NCBI RefSeq assembly: GCF_021044775.1
Contig: NZ_JAJNOQ010000004.1
Span: 186,001 to 250,000 of the forward strand
Direction: 5' to 3'
Origin: Paraeggerthella hominis
GTDB taxonomy: Bacteria > Actinomycetota > Coriobacteriia > Coriobacteriales > Eggerthellaceae
Length of the DNA: 64,000 bases
Part shown: positions 52,512-63,100 of the stretch, piece after piece
How the letters are laid out: each line of letters starts with the position of its first letter
How positions within the stretch are numbered: the stretch's first letter is position 1
Program-made: the position numbers and the translations under genes
Notes under the pieces: model-generated
What the model was told of the DNA's origin: nothing
The model's input: the letters and a program-made list of their open reading frames with translations, nothing else
The model's database searches: none

Positions 52512-53855
52512 CTATCGAGTCTGGCAGCTGCGCTCGTCAACGAAGCGCGACGCCTTGTGCTCCGACGACGTTCCCAGCTTACCCGCATCATACACGATGA
52601 CCTTCTGCGGACGCACGCCCACATGCGCCTTGATGGCCGCCATCGTGCGCTTCGCCACCTCGTCGTAAGGCTCGTCGCTACCCAGCGCACGCTCCACGGA
52701 CACTTCGTACTTGCACGTGAAGTCCTGCTCGTACACGCGAATGGAATACTCGCCCGTCAGCCCTTCCAGGCCGCGCACCACGAACTCGATATCGCTCGGG
52801 AACACGTTGACGGCGCTCACGATGAACATCTCGTCCTTACGGCCCGTAATGTGAATGCGCGCAAGCGTGCGGCCACACTCGCACGTATCGGTGCTCACGT
52901 AGCCGATATCGCCCGTACGGAAGCGAATCATCGGGCGCGCCTTCTTGCTCAAAGTGGTGTACACCAGCTCGCCCGTCTCGCCCGGAGCCAGCACCTCGCC
53001 CGTGTTCGGGTTTACCGTCTCGACCAGAATCTGGTCCTCCACGATGTGCAGGCCGTCGTGAGCCTCGCACGCCGCAGCGCATGCGCCGTAAATGTCGGAC
53101 AGACCGTAGAAGTCAACAACCTTCGCGCCCCACAAGTCCTCGATGCTTTCGCGCGTGGATTTGATGGAACCGCCCGCCTCGCCAGCAACGATGATGGTGT
53201 GGATGTTGAAGTCGGTGCGCGGGTCGTATCCCTTCTCCTTCGCCACCTCGCCCAAATGCCATGCATACGAAGGCGATGTCCAGATAACCGTCGGCTGGTA
53301 CTGCTTCAGCACGAACAGCAGACGGTCGGACGGCACCGCGCCCACCCAGATGGCCAGCGCGCCCAGCCGCTGCGCGCCGATGACGTCGGGGCCGCCCACG
53401 TACAGCGCGAAGTTGAGCGCGTGCACGTAGCGATCGTTCGGGCGCATACCAGCCTGCCAGAACAGACGCGCCTCGGTGTCCTGCCACAGGTCGAAGTCCT
53501 CCTGCGTGAACGGGCTCACCGTGGGCACGCCCGTGGAACCCGAAGACGTGGCCATGAAGATGACCTCTTCCTCGGGCACCGAGCACATCTCGCCGAAGAA
53601 GCTTCCCACGTGCTGCGTTTCGCGCTCGGTCTTCTTGTCGATGAACGGGAACTTCGCAATGTCCTCAAGCGTTTCGATGTCGGAAGGCTTCACGCCGGCC
53701 TCGTCGAACGCGCGCTTGTAGTACACGGTATTCTCGTACGCGTAGGCCACCATATCCTGCAATCGCTGCAGCTGCAGCTCCTCCAGCTGGGGCCGCGGCA
53801 TGCACTCGATCTCCGGATCGTAGTACTTCTGATCGTAGGGGATGTCCTTCGCCAT
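52512..53855 (-). CDS. Phenylacetate-CoA ligase-like AMP-forming enzyme
   Basis: The ATG at 53855 follows AAGGAG at 6 bases and gives 447 residues, the usual PaaK size. ATP-binding SSGSTGVPT, the YGLSDIYG segment, GETGELVYTTL and RFRTGDI are all present. The family makes an acyl-AMP and then an acyl-CoA from phenylacetate or related aryl acids. Here the exact acid is unknown and no phenylacetate catabolic genes are adjacent. A LysR effector-domain gene follows in the operon and a LysR regulator diverges upstream. Confidence 0.87.
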   Translation of the reverse strand: MAKDIPYDQKYYDPEIECMPRPQLEELQLQRLQDMVAYAYENTVYYKRAFDEAGVKPSDIETLEDIAKFPFIDKKTERETQHVGSFFGEMCSVPEEEVIFMATSSGSTGVPTVSPFTQEDFDLWQDTEARLFWQAGMRPNDRYVHALNFALYVGGPDVIGAQRLGALAIWVGAVPSDRLLFVLKQYQPTVIWTSPSYAWHLGEVAKEKGYDPRTDFNIHTIIVAGEAGGSIKSTRESIEDLWGAKVVDFYGLSDIYGACAAACEAHDGLHIVEDQILVETVNPNTGEVLAPGETGELVYTTLSKKARPMIRFRTGDIGYVSTDTCECGRTLARIHITGRKDEMFIVSAVNVFPSDIEFVVRGLEGLTGEYSIRVYEQDFTCKYEVSVERALGSDEPYDEVAKRTMAAIKAHVGVRPQKVIVYDAGKLGTSSEHKASRFVDERSCQTR

Positions 53856-54073
53856 GAGATGCTCCTTGTTCGTTTCGTCTTTCGCGCTGCCGCCGCGCAC
53901 CGTCGACCGAAATCGCTCAAACGATTCGCCGAGTTGCGCGGCGCGCGCTTCCCTGAAGAAAGAAACGCCCGCATGCGCCGAATCGTTTTGCGCGCGAAGC
54001 AGCGTATTGCATGAAACCACGAACAGCCGCTCAATACAACCATATAAGTCATTCAATGTTTTGATGCTTTGCT

Positions 54074-54088
54074 ATCGATATTGACGAT
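54074..54088. promoter_or_regulatory. Candidate LysR box between ligase and regulator
   Basis: ATCG-atattga-CGAT is a 15-base dyad of the T-N11-A type, overlapped by TATCGATA, 42 bases before the LysR start. It fits the usual autoregulatory site of a divergent LysR. Confidence 0.45.
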
Positions 54089-54129
54089 AACCCGGTAGAA
54101 TAGCGACCAGAACGAAGAAAGGGGTCCTT

Positions 54130-55062
54130 ATGACGCTTCAACAGCTCCGCTACTTAATAGCCATCGCAGAATACGGATCCATCAACGCCGCCGCGCAAAA
54201 CCTGTACGCCTCGCAGTCGAACCTGTCCACCGCCATAAAAGAACTGGAAAGCGAACTGGGCATCACCGTGTTCACGCGCAGCAACCGCGGCGTCACCCTC
54301 ACCAATGACGGCACGGAGCTTTTGGGGTACGCCCGCCAAGTGGTCGAACAGGCCGACATGCTGGAGGCGCGCTACCAGAACAAGGGAGCCGCGCACCTGC
54401 GTCTTGCCGTGTCCACGCAGCATTACGCGTTCAGCGTGCAGGCGTTCGTGAACGTAGTGGAAGCATGCGACGCCTGCGACTACGAATTCATCCTACGAGA
54501 AAGCACCACGGCGGAGATCATCGACGACGTGCGGGCGTTTCGCAGCGAAGTAGGCATCCTCTACACCGACAGCTTCAACCGACGCGTCCTGCAAAAAGCC
54601 TTCGACGACGCCGATGTGGCGTACGCGCCCCTTTTCGACGCCGACGTTCACGTGTTCGTCGGCGAGCACCATCCGCTTGCGAAGCGCGACCGCATCGCGC
54701 CCGACGACCTGGCGCCCTTCCCACGTTACTCGTTCGAGCAGGGAACCACCAACTCGTTCTACTATTCCGAAGAGCCCCTGAGCTATCTTCCGCACGCGCG
54801 CAATATCCGCATTTCGGACCGCGGCACGCTCACTAACCTGCTGACCAGCCATAATGGCTACACACTGTCCACCGGCGTGCTTTCGGCCGAAATGCAATCC
54901 GGCATAGCCAGCATCCCCTTGGATACCGACGAAGGCGAGCGCATGCAAGTCGGCTACATCATGCACAACGAGCGACGCCCCAGCCCGCTGCTGCTGCGCT
55001 ACATCGAAGAACTCCATGCCATCATTCACGCGAATCCCAGCGTGGAAGCCCGGGAAGACTGA
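54130..55062 (+). CDS. LysR-family transcriptional regulator
   Basis: This 310-residue protein has the normal layout: winged helix (MTLQQLRYLIAIAEYGSINA, SQSNLSTAIKELE) at 1-60, linker helix, then effector-binding domain from about 92. AAAGGGG precedes the ATG. It diverges from the CoA ligase gene and probably controls it in response to an aryl acid or its CoA ester. The effector domain resembles the stand-alone domain at 51843. Confidence 0.9.
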   Translation: MTLQQLRYLIAIAEYGSINAAAQNLYASQSNLSTAIKELESELGITVFTRSNRGVTLTNDGTELLGYARQVVEQADMLEARYQNKGAAHLRLAVSTQHYAFSVQAFVNVVEACDACDYEFILRESTTAEIIDDVRAFRSEVGILYTDSFNRRVLQKAFDDADVAYAPLFDADVHVFVGEHHPLAKRDRIAPDDLAPFPRYSFEQGTTNSFYYSEEPLSYLPHARNIRISDRGTLTNLLTSHNGYTLSTGVLSAEMQSGIASIPLDTDEGERMQVGYIMHNERRPSPLLLRYIEELHAIIHANPSVEARED

Positions 55063-55103
55063 TCGAGCGATTCGCGCCCGGCTCCGAAACGCCCGCCCTG
55101 CCC

Positions 55104-55143
55104 GACGCGCCGAGCACTCCCTTTGCACCGTGCTCGGCGCGTC
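55104..55143 (+). terminator. Hairpin after the LysR gene
   Basis: GACGCGCCGAGCAC (55104-55117) pairs perfectly with GTGCTCGGCGCGTC (55130-55143), 14 bp with a 12-base loop. There is no U-run on the + strand. Confidence 0.65.
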
Positions 55144-55176
55144 AAAAAAGCGGGGCAACCCGAAGGCCGCCCCGCT
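55144..55176 (-). terminator. Terminator of guaB
   Basis: AGCGGGGC (55149-55156) pairs with GCCCCGCT (55169-55176). On the - strand the stem runs into a T-tract (55149-55144), a classical rho-independent signal. Confidence 0.8.
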
Positions 55177-55202
55177 CGCGAATCCGTTTTTCCGACCGCG
55201 TC

Positions 55203-56726
55203 CTAGTGGCCCGTGTTGCTCACGTAGGGGGTCTTGTCCTTCAGCAGAACGTCGTGCGCGCCGCCTTCCACAATGGACGTGCTGGACACGATGGTCAGCT
55301 TCGCCTTGTCCTGCAGCTCGTCAATGGTGAGCGCGCCGCAGTTGCACATGGTAGAGCGCACCTTGGAAAGCGTAAGCGCCACGCCGTCCTTCAAAGCGCC
55401 GGCATACGGCACGTAGGAGTCGACGCCCTCTTCGAACGTCATACCCTTCTTGTCGCCGCCCAGGTCATAGCGCTGCCAGTTGCGAGCGCGCGCCGAGCCT
55501 TCGCCCCAGTACTCCTTCATGTACGAGCCGTTCACCATCACCTTGTTCGACGGGCTCTCGTCGAAGCGTGCGAAGTAGCGACCCAGCATGACGAAGTCGG
55601 AGCCCATGGCCAGCGCCAGCGAGATATGGTGGTCGTACACGATGCCGCCGTCGGAGCAGATGGGCACGTACACGCCCGTCTCCTTGAAGTACGCGTCGCG
55701 CGCAGCGGCAACCTCGATGGTGGCCGTGGCCTGGCCGCGGCCGATGCCCTTCGTCTCGCGCGTGATGCAGATTGAACCGCCGCCGATGCCAACTTTGATG
55801 AAGTCGGCACCTGCATCGGCCAAGAAGCGGAAGCCCTCGGCGTCAACCACGTTGCCCGCGCCGATCTTCACGGTGTTGCCGTAGTGCTCGCGCACCCATT
55901 CGATGGTGAACTTCTGCCAGTCGGAGTAGCCTTCGGAGCTGTCGATGCACAGCACGTCAACGCCGGCTTCCACCAACGCGGGAATGCGCTCGGCGTAGTC
56001 GCGCGTATTGATGCCGGCGCCCACCATGTAGCGCTTGTGGTCGTCCAGCATTTCGTTCGGGTTGGACTTATGGGAATCGTAGTCCTTGCGGAACACCAGG
56101 CTGACCAGGTGATCGTCCTCGTCAACGATAGGCAGCGAATTCAGCTTGTGATCCCAGATAATGTCGTTCGCCACTTTCAGGGACGTGCTGACCGGGGCCA
56201 CGATCAGCTTCTCGCGCGGAGTCATGAAATCGGCGACCTTCTCGTCCAAGGACATGCGGGACAAGCGGTAGTCGCGCTCGGTTACCACGCCGAGCAGCTT
56301 GCCGGTAGCGGTGCCGTCCTCGGTCACGGGCATGGTGGAGTGGCCAAGCCTCTCCTTCAGCTCTACAACCTGGGCCAGCGTCATGTCGGGAGACAGGTTG
56401 GCGTCGCTCGTGACAAAACCAGCCTTGTAGTCCTTCACGCGCGACACCATCGCGGCCTGGCTCTCAATGGACTGAGAACCGTACACGAACGACATGCCGC
56501 CCTCGGTGGCAAGCGCCACGGCCATGCCGTCGTCGGACACGGCCTGCATGATAGCCGAAATCATGGGGATGTTCAGCGAAATGGGGCACTCTTCTTCGCC
56601 CTTGCGGTACCTGACCAGCGGCGTCTTCAGGCTGACGGCAGCCGGAACGCACGTAGACGGCGAGTAGCCGGGAACCAAAAGGTACTCGTTGAATGTACGG
56701 GACGGCTCGTCGAAATAATAGGCCAT
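55203..56726 (-). CDS. guaB: Inosine-5'-monophosphate dehydrogenase
   Basis: The ATG at 56726 follows GGAGGAG and gives 507 residues. IMPDH features are clear: two CBS domains in the middle (AQVVELKERLGHSTMPVTED; MTPREKL), the catalytic loop GGGSICITRE with the active Cys, and SDGGIVYDHH. The enzyme converts IMP to XMP with NAD, the first step to GMP. The C-terminal MCNCGALTIDEL region is typical of longer actinobacterial forms. It is monocistronic, with its own terminator. Confidence 0.94.
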   Translation of the reverse strand: MAYYFDEPSRTFNEYLLVPGYSPSTCVPAAVSLKTPLVRYRKGEEECPISLNIPMISAIMQAVSDDGMAVALATEGGMSFVYGSQSIESQAAMVSRVKDYKAGFVTSDANLSPDMTLAQVVELKERLGHSTMPVTEDGTATGKLLGVVTERDYRLSRMSLDEKVADFMTPREKLIVAPVSTSLKVANDIIWDHKLNSLPIVDEDDHLVSLVFRKDYDSHKSNPNEMLDDHKRYMVGAGINTRDYAERIPALVEAGVDVLCIDSSEGYSDWQKFTIEWVREHYGNTVKIGAGNVVDAEGFRFLADAGADFIKVGIGGGSICITRETKGIGRGQATATIEVAAARDAYFKETGVYVPICSDGGIVYDHHISLALAMGSDFVMLGRYFARFDESPSNKVMVNGSYMKEYWGEGSARARNWQRYDLGGDKKGMTFEEGVDSYVPYAGALKDGVALTLSKVRSTMCNCGALTIDELQDKAKLTIVSSTSIVEGGAHDVLLKDKTPYVSNTGH

Positions 56727-56848
56727 GAACTCCTCCATCTGCTGTCGGCATGTCGCTTCGCTCGCGCGGCCGGCGCGGGCGACGGTCGGCAAGGGGACGA
56801 CGTGCGCGAACGCCCCGCATAGCAACCGTTACTCAAGTGTTATCCGCT

Positions 56849-56854
56849 ATTATA
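56849..56854 (-). promoter_or_regulatory. guaB: Candidate -10 of guaB
   Basis: The - strand reads TATAAT at 56854-56849, about 120 bases before the ATG. The -35 is not obvious. Confidence 0.4.
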
Positions 56855-56939
56855 GCCACGGGAAAGCCGGAAACGCGAGGTTCCGCCCGGGAAAACTCCG
56901 AATATGAAGAAATATTCGCGTCGCAGTTCGCGAAAGACG

Positions 56940-58331
56940 CTATCCAAGCCCCATCCACGTGCGAACGATAGGCACGTAGCCCATCACGAACACGGCCAGG
57001 ATAAGAACGGGCAGCACGAACCGCATGTATCCTCGAGCCCACCGGGGAAAGCCAAGGCCCTTGCCGGTGTCGGCCTCGGCCACGAACGCCTTCCAACCCC
57101 ATCCGCGCTTGCTCGTGCAGAACAAAAGGAACACGAGCGCGCCCAGCGGCAGCACGTTGTTCGACATGAGGAAGTCCTCGATGGCCTGGATATTACCGAT
57201 GCCCGGCACCTCCACGCCAGCCCACACGTTGAAGCCCAGCACGCAAGGCAGCGAAAGCAGCGCCAGCGCAATGCCGTTCACCAGGCAGGACTTCTTACGG
57301 GACCAGCCCCATTGATCCATGCCGAAGCTCATAATGTTCTCGAACACCGCGATCACGGTCGACAGGGCGGCAAAACTCATGAACAGGAAGAACAAGGTGC
57401 CCCACAGCTGACCGAACGGCATTTGCTCGAACACGCTGGGCAACGTGATGAACACGAGGCCCGGGCCGCTTCCGGGCTCGACCCCGAAAGCGAAGCATGC
57501 CGGGAAGATAATCAGACCCGCCATAAGCGCAACCAGCGTGTCCAATCCCGCGATGCGCACGGCTTCGCCCGCCAGCCGATGACGCTTGTCAATATAGCTG
57601 CCGAAGATGGACATGGACCCTACGCCCACCGAAACCGTGAAGAACGCCTGACCCATGGCGGCAAACACCGCATCGGCAAACGTTCCCCACCCGCCTGCGA
57701 ACAGCTTTCCGAAATCGGGCATGAGATAGAACTCGAGGCCAGCCTCGGCTCCCGGAAGCGTGATCGCGCGGACGCACAGCACGGCCAACACGGCGAACAG
57801 GGCAACCATCATGAGCTTCGTAACGCGCTCGACGCCGTTGCGCAATCCGGCGCGCGTCACCAGCACGCCAATGACGACCACCGCAAGCATGAACGCCGTC
57901 ATCTCCAAGGGATTCGCCAACAGCCCGTTGAACACGCCTTCCACGCCGGAAGCGTCCATGCCGTTGAACGTGCCCATTGCAGTGAGCAGCATGAACGCCA
58001 GCATCCAGCCGGCCACGGTGGTGTAGAACATCATGAGCAGGTAGTTGCCCGCCAAAGCCGCCCACTTGAACCGGTGCCATTTGGACCCCTGCGGCTCCAG
58101 ATCGTCGAAACTGCGCGCGACGCCTTTTTGGCTCGCGCGGCCGACGGCGAATTCCATGACCAAAATGGGCAACGCGAAAATAACCAGGAAAAGAAGGTAC
58201 AGCAGCACGAATGCCGCGCCACCGTACTCGCCGGTAATGTAGGGGAAACGCCAAACGTTGCCCAACCCAATAGCGCATCCCGCACTGATGAGGATGAACC
58301 CCAACCTTGATCCAAACTGCTCCCGAGCCAT
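56940..58331 (-). CDS. Neurotransmitter:sodium symporter (NSS) family transporter
   Basis: The ATG at 58331 follows GAGG at 5 bases and gives 463 residues with about 11-12 helices. The NSS signature is present at the N-terminus (SRLGFILISAGCAIGLGNVW, RFPYITGEYGG), including the residues that hold sodium and amino acid in LeuT. It should import an amino acid (tryptophan, leucine or similar) with sodium. It lies between the aminopeptidase and guaB genes on the same strand; peptide breakdown and amino acid uptake would go together, but co-transcription is not shown. Confidence 0.92.
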   Translation of the reverse strand: MAREQFGSRLGFILISAGCAIGLGNVWRFPYITGEYGGAAFVLLYLLFLVIFALPILVMEFAVGRASQKGVARSFDDLEPQGSKWHRFKWAALAGNYLLMMFYTTVAGWMLAFMLLTAMGTFNGMDASGVEGVFNGLLANPLEMTAFMLAVVVIGVLVTRAGLRNGVERVTKLMMVALFAVLAVLCVRAITLPGAEAGLEFYLMPDFGKLFAGGWGTFADAVFAAMGQAFFTVSVGVGSMSIFGSYIDKRHRLAGEAVRIAGLDTLVALMAGLIIFPACFAFGVEPGSGPGLVFITLPSVFEQMPFGQLWGTLFFLFMSFAALSTVIAVFENIMSFGMDQWGWSRKKSCLVNGIALALLSLPCVLGFNVWAGVEVPGIGNIQAIEDFLMSNNVLPLGALVFLLFCTSKRGWGWKAFVAEADTGKGLGFPRWARGYMRFVLPVLILAVFVMGYVPIVRTWMGLG

Positions 58332-58438
58332 AAGCGCCTCGCTATCTGAAAGCGCCCGAACCGGACAGCGGCTCGGGCGCGCACGTACAATGCGAGCAGT
58401 GTAGCGGAAAGGGGGCCGAAGCACCAGCAATATAATCG

Positions 58439-58474
58439 ACTCGTGCGCACGCGATCGACCACGTGCGCACGAGT
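58439..58474. terminator. Hairpin after the aminopeptidase gene
   Basis: ACTCGTGCGCAC (58439-58450) pairs perfectly with GTGCGCACGAGT (58463-58474). It lies just beyond the - strand aminopeptidase stop; the T-run is on the opposite side, so termination strength is uncertain. Confidence 0.55.
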
Positions 58475-58489
58475 TTTGGAATCGACGCG

Positions 58490-59941
58490 CTACGCGTTCT
58501 TCAAAAACGCTTCGTAGCCCTTGAACGCCTCGTAGATGTCGGCTTTGCTCGTAACCTCCCACGGGGAGTGCATCGACAACACAGGCACGCCCGAGTCGAT
58601 AACGTCCATGCCGTGCTCGGCGGGAATGTAGGCGATGGTCCCGCCACCGCCCGCATCCACGCGGCCCAGCTCGGCCGTCTGGAACGACACGCCGGCATCG
58701 CCCATGATGCGGCGGATGCGCGCCATGTATTCGGCGCTTGCGTCGTTCGAACCGCTCTTGCCGCGCGCGCCGGTGTACTTGTTGAACACCAGGCCACGAC
58801 CTAAGAAAGCGGAATTCTTAGCCTCGAAAACACTCGCGTATGCAGGATCGAATCCTGCGGACACGTCGGAGGACAGCATGCTCGACGAAGCCAGCGCGCG
58901 AGCCAACGGCAAAGGACCGCCCTCGCCAGCAAGCTCCATGACCTCGGCTATCGTGTTCTCGAAGAATCGCGAGGCCATACCGGTAGCGCCCACGCTGCCA
59001 ATCTCCTCTTTGTCCACCAGCACGCATACCGCGGCCTTGTCGAGCATCTGATCCGCCATGGCCAGCTGCGCGGCCAGGGACGTGAACGCGCATACGCGAT
59101 CATCCTGCCCATAGCCGATGACCATGCTGCGGTCGAAGCCCAAGTCGCGCGCACGACCGGCCGGCACCACTTCCAGTTCAGCCGAAAGGAAGTCCTCTTC
59201 GGCGATGTCGTACTTCTCGGCCAGCAGCTTGAGCGCGAACGCCTTCACCGGCTCCTTTTCCGCCAGCTTTTCGAAAGCGGGCCTGTCGTCCGCCGCTTCA
59301 GACGTCGCTTCGCCTTTGCCTTCCCGCTCGATCAGAAGCGGACGGTTTCCCACCAGCAGGTCAAGAGCCTCCCCTTCAACGACTTCCGACGCCTTCTTGC
59401 CCATCTGCTGGCTCGCCAGGTGAATGAGCAAATCGGTCACGCAGAATACCGGGTCGCCCGGATCGTCGCCCACCTGCACGTCCACCACGGAACCGTCGGT
59501 CTTCGCCACCACGCCATGCAAAGCAAGCGGCAGCGTAACCCACTGGTAGTGCTTGATGCCGCCATAATAATGCGTGTCCAGAAGCGCGAAGTCGTTCGCC
59601 TCGTACAACGGATTCTGCTTGACGTCAAGGCGCGGCGAATCAATGTGCGCACCCAGAATGTTCAAACCGGCCGTCAGCGAACCGGCACCCAACTGCACTA
59701 AAATGAGCGCCTTGCCATGGGCGAGCGCCCATACCTTGTCGCCCGGCTTGAGCGTCCGACCTTCGCTCACAGCAGCCGCCAAAGGCCGGTAGCCAGCGGC
59801 CTCGGCCATGGTCACAGCAGTTGCCGCGCACGCACGCTCGGTTTTGTTTTCGGAAATGAAATCGATGTACTCGGCAGCTAGATGCTCAAGAGCTTCCAGG
59901 TCAGCTTCGTCGTACTTTTTCCAGGCTGTCTCGTGTTCCAT
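58490..59941 (-). CDS. M18 family aminopeptidase
   Basis: This 483-residue cytosolic metallopeptidase shows the M18 metal sites: GAHIDSPRLDVKQNP, DKEEIGSVG, and SSMLSSDVSAGFDPAY, HSPWEVTSK near the end. M18 enzymes form large oligomers and remove acidic or neutral N-terminal residues from peptides. The gene has GAAAGGAAGCG before the ATG. It probably feeds peptide-derived amino acids to metabolism. Confidence 0.92.
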   Translation of the reverse strand: MEHETAWKKYDEADLEALEHLAAEYIDFISENKTERACAATAVTMAEAAGYRPLAAAVSEGRTLKPGDKVWALAHGKALILVQLGAGSLTAGLNILGAHIDSPRLDVKQNPLYEANDFALLDTHYYGGIKHYQWVTLPLALHGVVAKTDGSVVDVQVGDDPGDPVFCVTDLLIHLASQQMGKKASEVVEGEALDLLVGNRPLLIEREGKGEATSEAADDRPAFEKLAEKEPVKAFALKLLAEKYDIAEEDFLSAELEVVPAGRARDLGFDRSMVIGYGQDDRVCAFTSLAAQLAMADQMLDKAAVCVLVDKEEIGSVGATGMASRFFENTIAEVMELAGEGGPLPLARALASSSMLSSDVSAGFDPAYASVFEAKNSAFLGRGLVFNKYTGARGKSGSNDASAEYMARIRRIMGDAGVSFQTAELGRVDAGGGGTIAYIPAEHGMDVIDSGVPVLSMHSPWEVTSKADIYEAFKGYEAFLKNA

Positions 59942-60190
59942 ACGCTTCCTTTCGCACGTCCGTTAGTTCAGGGTCATTATCGCTGCTGACGCCGTGTATG
60001 AAGGGCCTCGCAAGGAATTTCTTGAAGAAACCAAGGTAGGATGTTCAAGGTAACCGTTCGGTAACTCGGTGGAGATTGGGAATTCGCGGTTTATTCGAAG
60101 CGAGAAAATTTACTATAGAAACTAAACTAATTGCAAACGCACATTGCGCGCCGTGCACCCGGCAACGAGTCGCGCATTGAAAGGCGCCCC
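59942..60190. other. Intergenic stretch between divergent aminopeptidase and ABC transporter genes
   Basis: No gene or clear repeat is seen. An AT-rich run at 60097-60130 containing TATAGA probably holds the transporter promoter. Confidence 0.4.
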
Positions 60191-63100
60191 ATGCTGCAAC
60201 TTCTGAACATCTGCAAGTCCTACACTACAGCCGATTTCACCCAAACCGCCCTCGACAACGTATCGGTGTCCTTTCGCGATAACGAGTTCGTCGCCATTCT
60301 GGGTCCTTCCGGCTCGGGCAAAACAACCCTGCTGAACATTGTGGGCGGCCTGGATCACTACGACTCCGGCAACCTTATCATCGACGGCATATCCACCGAG
60401 CAGTACAAAGACCGCGATTGGGACGCCTATCGCAACAACCGCATCGGCTTCGTGTTCCAAAGCTACAATCTGATCCCGCATCAAACGGTGCTTGCCAACG
60501 TGGAATTGGCGCTTACGCTATCAGGCGTTTCTCGCGCAGAACGCCATGATCGGGCGGTCGAAGCGCTGCGCAAAGTAGGACTGGGAGATCACGTCAACAA
60601 AAAGCCCAGCCAACTGTCCGGCGGCCAGATGCAGCGCGTCGCCATCGCGCGCGCACTCATCAACGACCCCGAAATTCTTCTTGCCGACGAGCCTACCGGC
60701 GCGCTCGATTCGAAAACGTCGGTGCAGATCATGGACCTGCTGACTGAAATCGCGAACGACCGCCTTGTGGTCATGGTCACGCACAACCCCGAGCTGGCCG
60801 AAGAGTACGCTACCCGCATCGTCACCCTTGCCGACGGCGTTATCCGCGCGGACACCGATCCCTTCGACCCCAGTTCGGAGGATCTACGCGTCAGCGACAA
60901 GCCCGTACGCCGAACGAACATGTCGTTCCTGACCGCACTTGCACTGTCGTTCAAGAACCTCATGACGAAAAAGGGTCGCACGCTCATGACGGCGTTTGCG
61001 GGGTCGATCGGCATCATCGGCATTGCGGCCATCCTTTCGCTTGCCAACGGCGTGAACAACTACATTAAGAACGTCGAAGAAGAAACCTTGTCCGAATACC
61101 CGCTGCAAATCCAAAGCACCGGATTCGACATGACGTCGATGATGCTGGGAGCCGCCGGCGTTGAGAGTGACGTTTCAGCAGGTCAGGGAGCCGCAGAAAG
61201 CGACGGAGAAGACACTGTCCGCGTGGCTGAAATGATCACCAACATGGTTTCAAGCATTGGATCGAACGACCTGGCGTCGCTCAAGGCGTACTTCGACAGC
61301 GGCGAAAGCGATATCGATCAGTACACGAACGCAATCGAGTACACGTACAACGTCGCGCCGCAGATATACAGCTCGAACACCGAAAAGCTCCGCCAGGTGA
61401 ACCCGGACAAATCGTTCTCGGCGCTGGGGCTGGGCTCGACCACCAGCTCGAACAGCCTCATGTCCATGTCCATGAGCACCGACACGTTCTACGAAATGCC
61501 CAGCGATCCCGACCTGTACGAAAGCCAATACGACGTGAAAGCGGGCAGATGGCCCAGCAACTACAACGAGGTCGTACTCGTGCTAACGGGGAACGGAGCC
61601 ATCAGCGACCTCATGCTGTACACCATGGGCCTTCGCGACTCGGCCGAACTTGACGACATCGTGAAGAAGTTTGCCGCAGAAGAAGAGATAACGGCTCCTA
61701 CCGACATCGAACAGCCCTCCTACGATCAAATTCTCGACGTGTCGTTCAAACTGGTGAACGCCACCGATTATTACGTCCGCGACAACGAGTTCGGCGTCTG
61801 GAAGGATAAAACCGATGACACCAACTACATGCTGGATCTGGCGTCGAAAGGCGAGGACGTCAAAATCGTAGGCATTGTCCAGCCGCGCGAAGACGCAACC
61901 GCCACTATGCTCAGTTCGGGCATCAACTACCCCGCGTCCCTCACCAACCACGTGATCGAGCAGGCAGCCAACAGCACCATCGTGAAAGACCAGTTGGCAA
62001 ACCCCGGCACCAACGTGTTCACTGGAAAGCCCTTCGGCGAAGAGGATGAAAACGACGGCGGCTTCGCCATGGATTCGCTGTTCACCATTAACGGCGACGC
62101 CCTGCAAGCGGCATTCACCATCGACCAAAGCAAACTCTCGGTCGACATGTCCAATGCGCTCAACCTGTCGTCCGGGCTTCAGAACATGCCAGCGGTCCCC
62201 GAGCCGAACATGGACGAGATCGCCGGGAAGATCAAGTTCGAGGTCACGCCCGAGCAAACCCGCGACATCGTCGATAACGTCATGGCCGGATACAAAAAGT
62301 ACCTGCTCACCCATCCGATCGACCCTAGCGATCCCGACGCGTTCAACAAGAGCTTCTCCGATTACATGGCGACGCCCGAAGCCCAAGCCATCATCGTCGC
62401 ATCCGCAGCGGGCATTGCGACGGAAAGCGACCTGCAAGCTCAAATCGCCACCGCCCTGCAAGGCTATATGCAAACGACTATGACCACGTACATGGGAGCC
62501 ATGGCAACCGAGCTGCAAACGCAGGTCACCGCCGCGCTGCAGCAATCGATGAACCAGATGGCCGCCAACATGGCCTCCGCCATGTCCATCGATCCCGACA
62601 AGTTCAAAGACGCGTTCCAGATGAACATGAGCGAAGAGGAATTGGGCGAGCTTATGATGTCGCTCATGAGCAGCGAAGACGCCTCGTATGACAACAACCT
62701 CAAGAAACTGGGCTACGCCGACCTCAACAAACCAGGCGCTATCGACATCTATCCTGTCGATTTCGAAAGCAAAGAAAAGGTCATCGAGATTCTGGACGCC
62801 TACAACGATCGCATGACCACCGAAGGCCAGGACGACAAGGTGATCACGTACACCGATTTCGTAGGAACGCTCATGTCCTCGGTTACCGACATCGTGAACA
62901 TGATCAGCTACGTGCTGGTGGCGTTCGTGGCCATTTCGCTTGTGGTATCGTCCATCATGATCGGCGTCATCACCTACATTTCGGTTCTCGAACGCAAAAA
63001 GGAAATCGGCATCCTGCGCTCCATAGGCGCGAGCAAGGGCGATATCAGCCGCGTGTTCAACGCCGAGACCATCATCGTGGGCTTCACGGCCGGGCTTATC

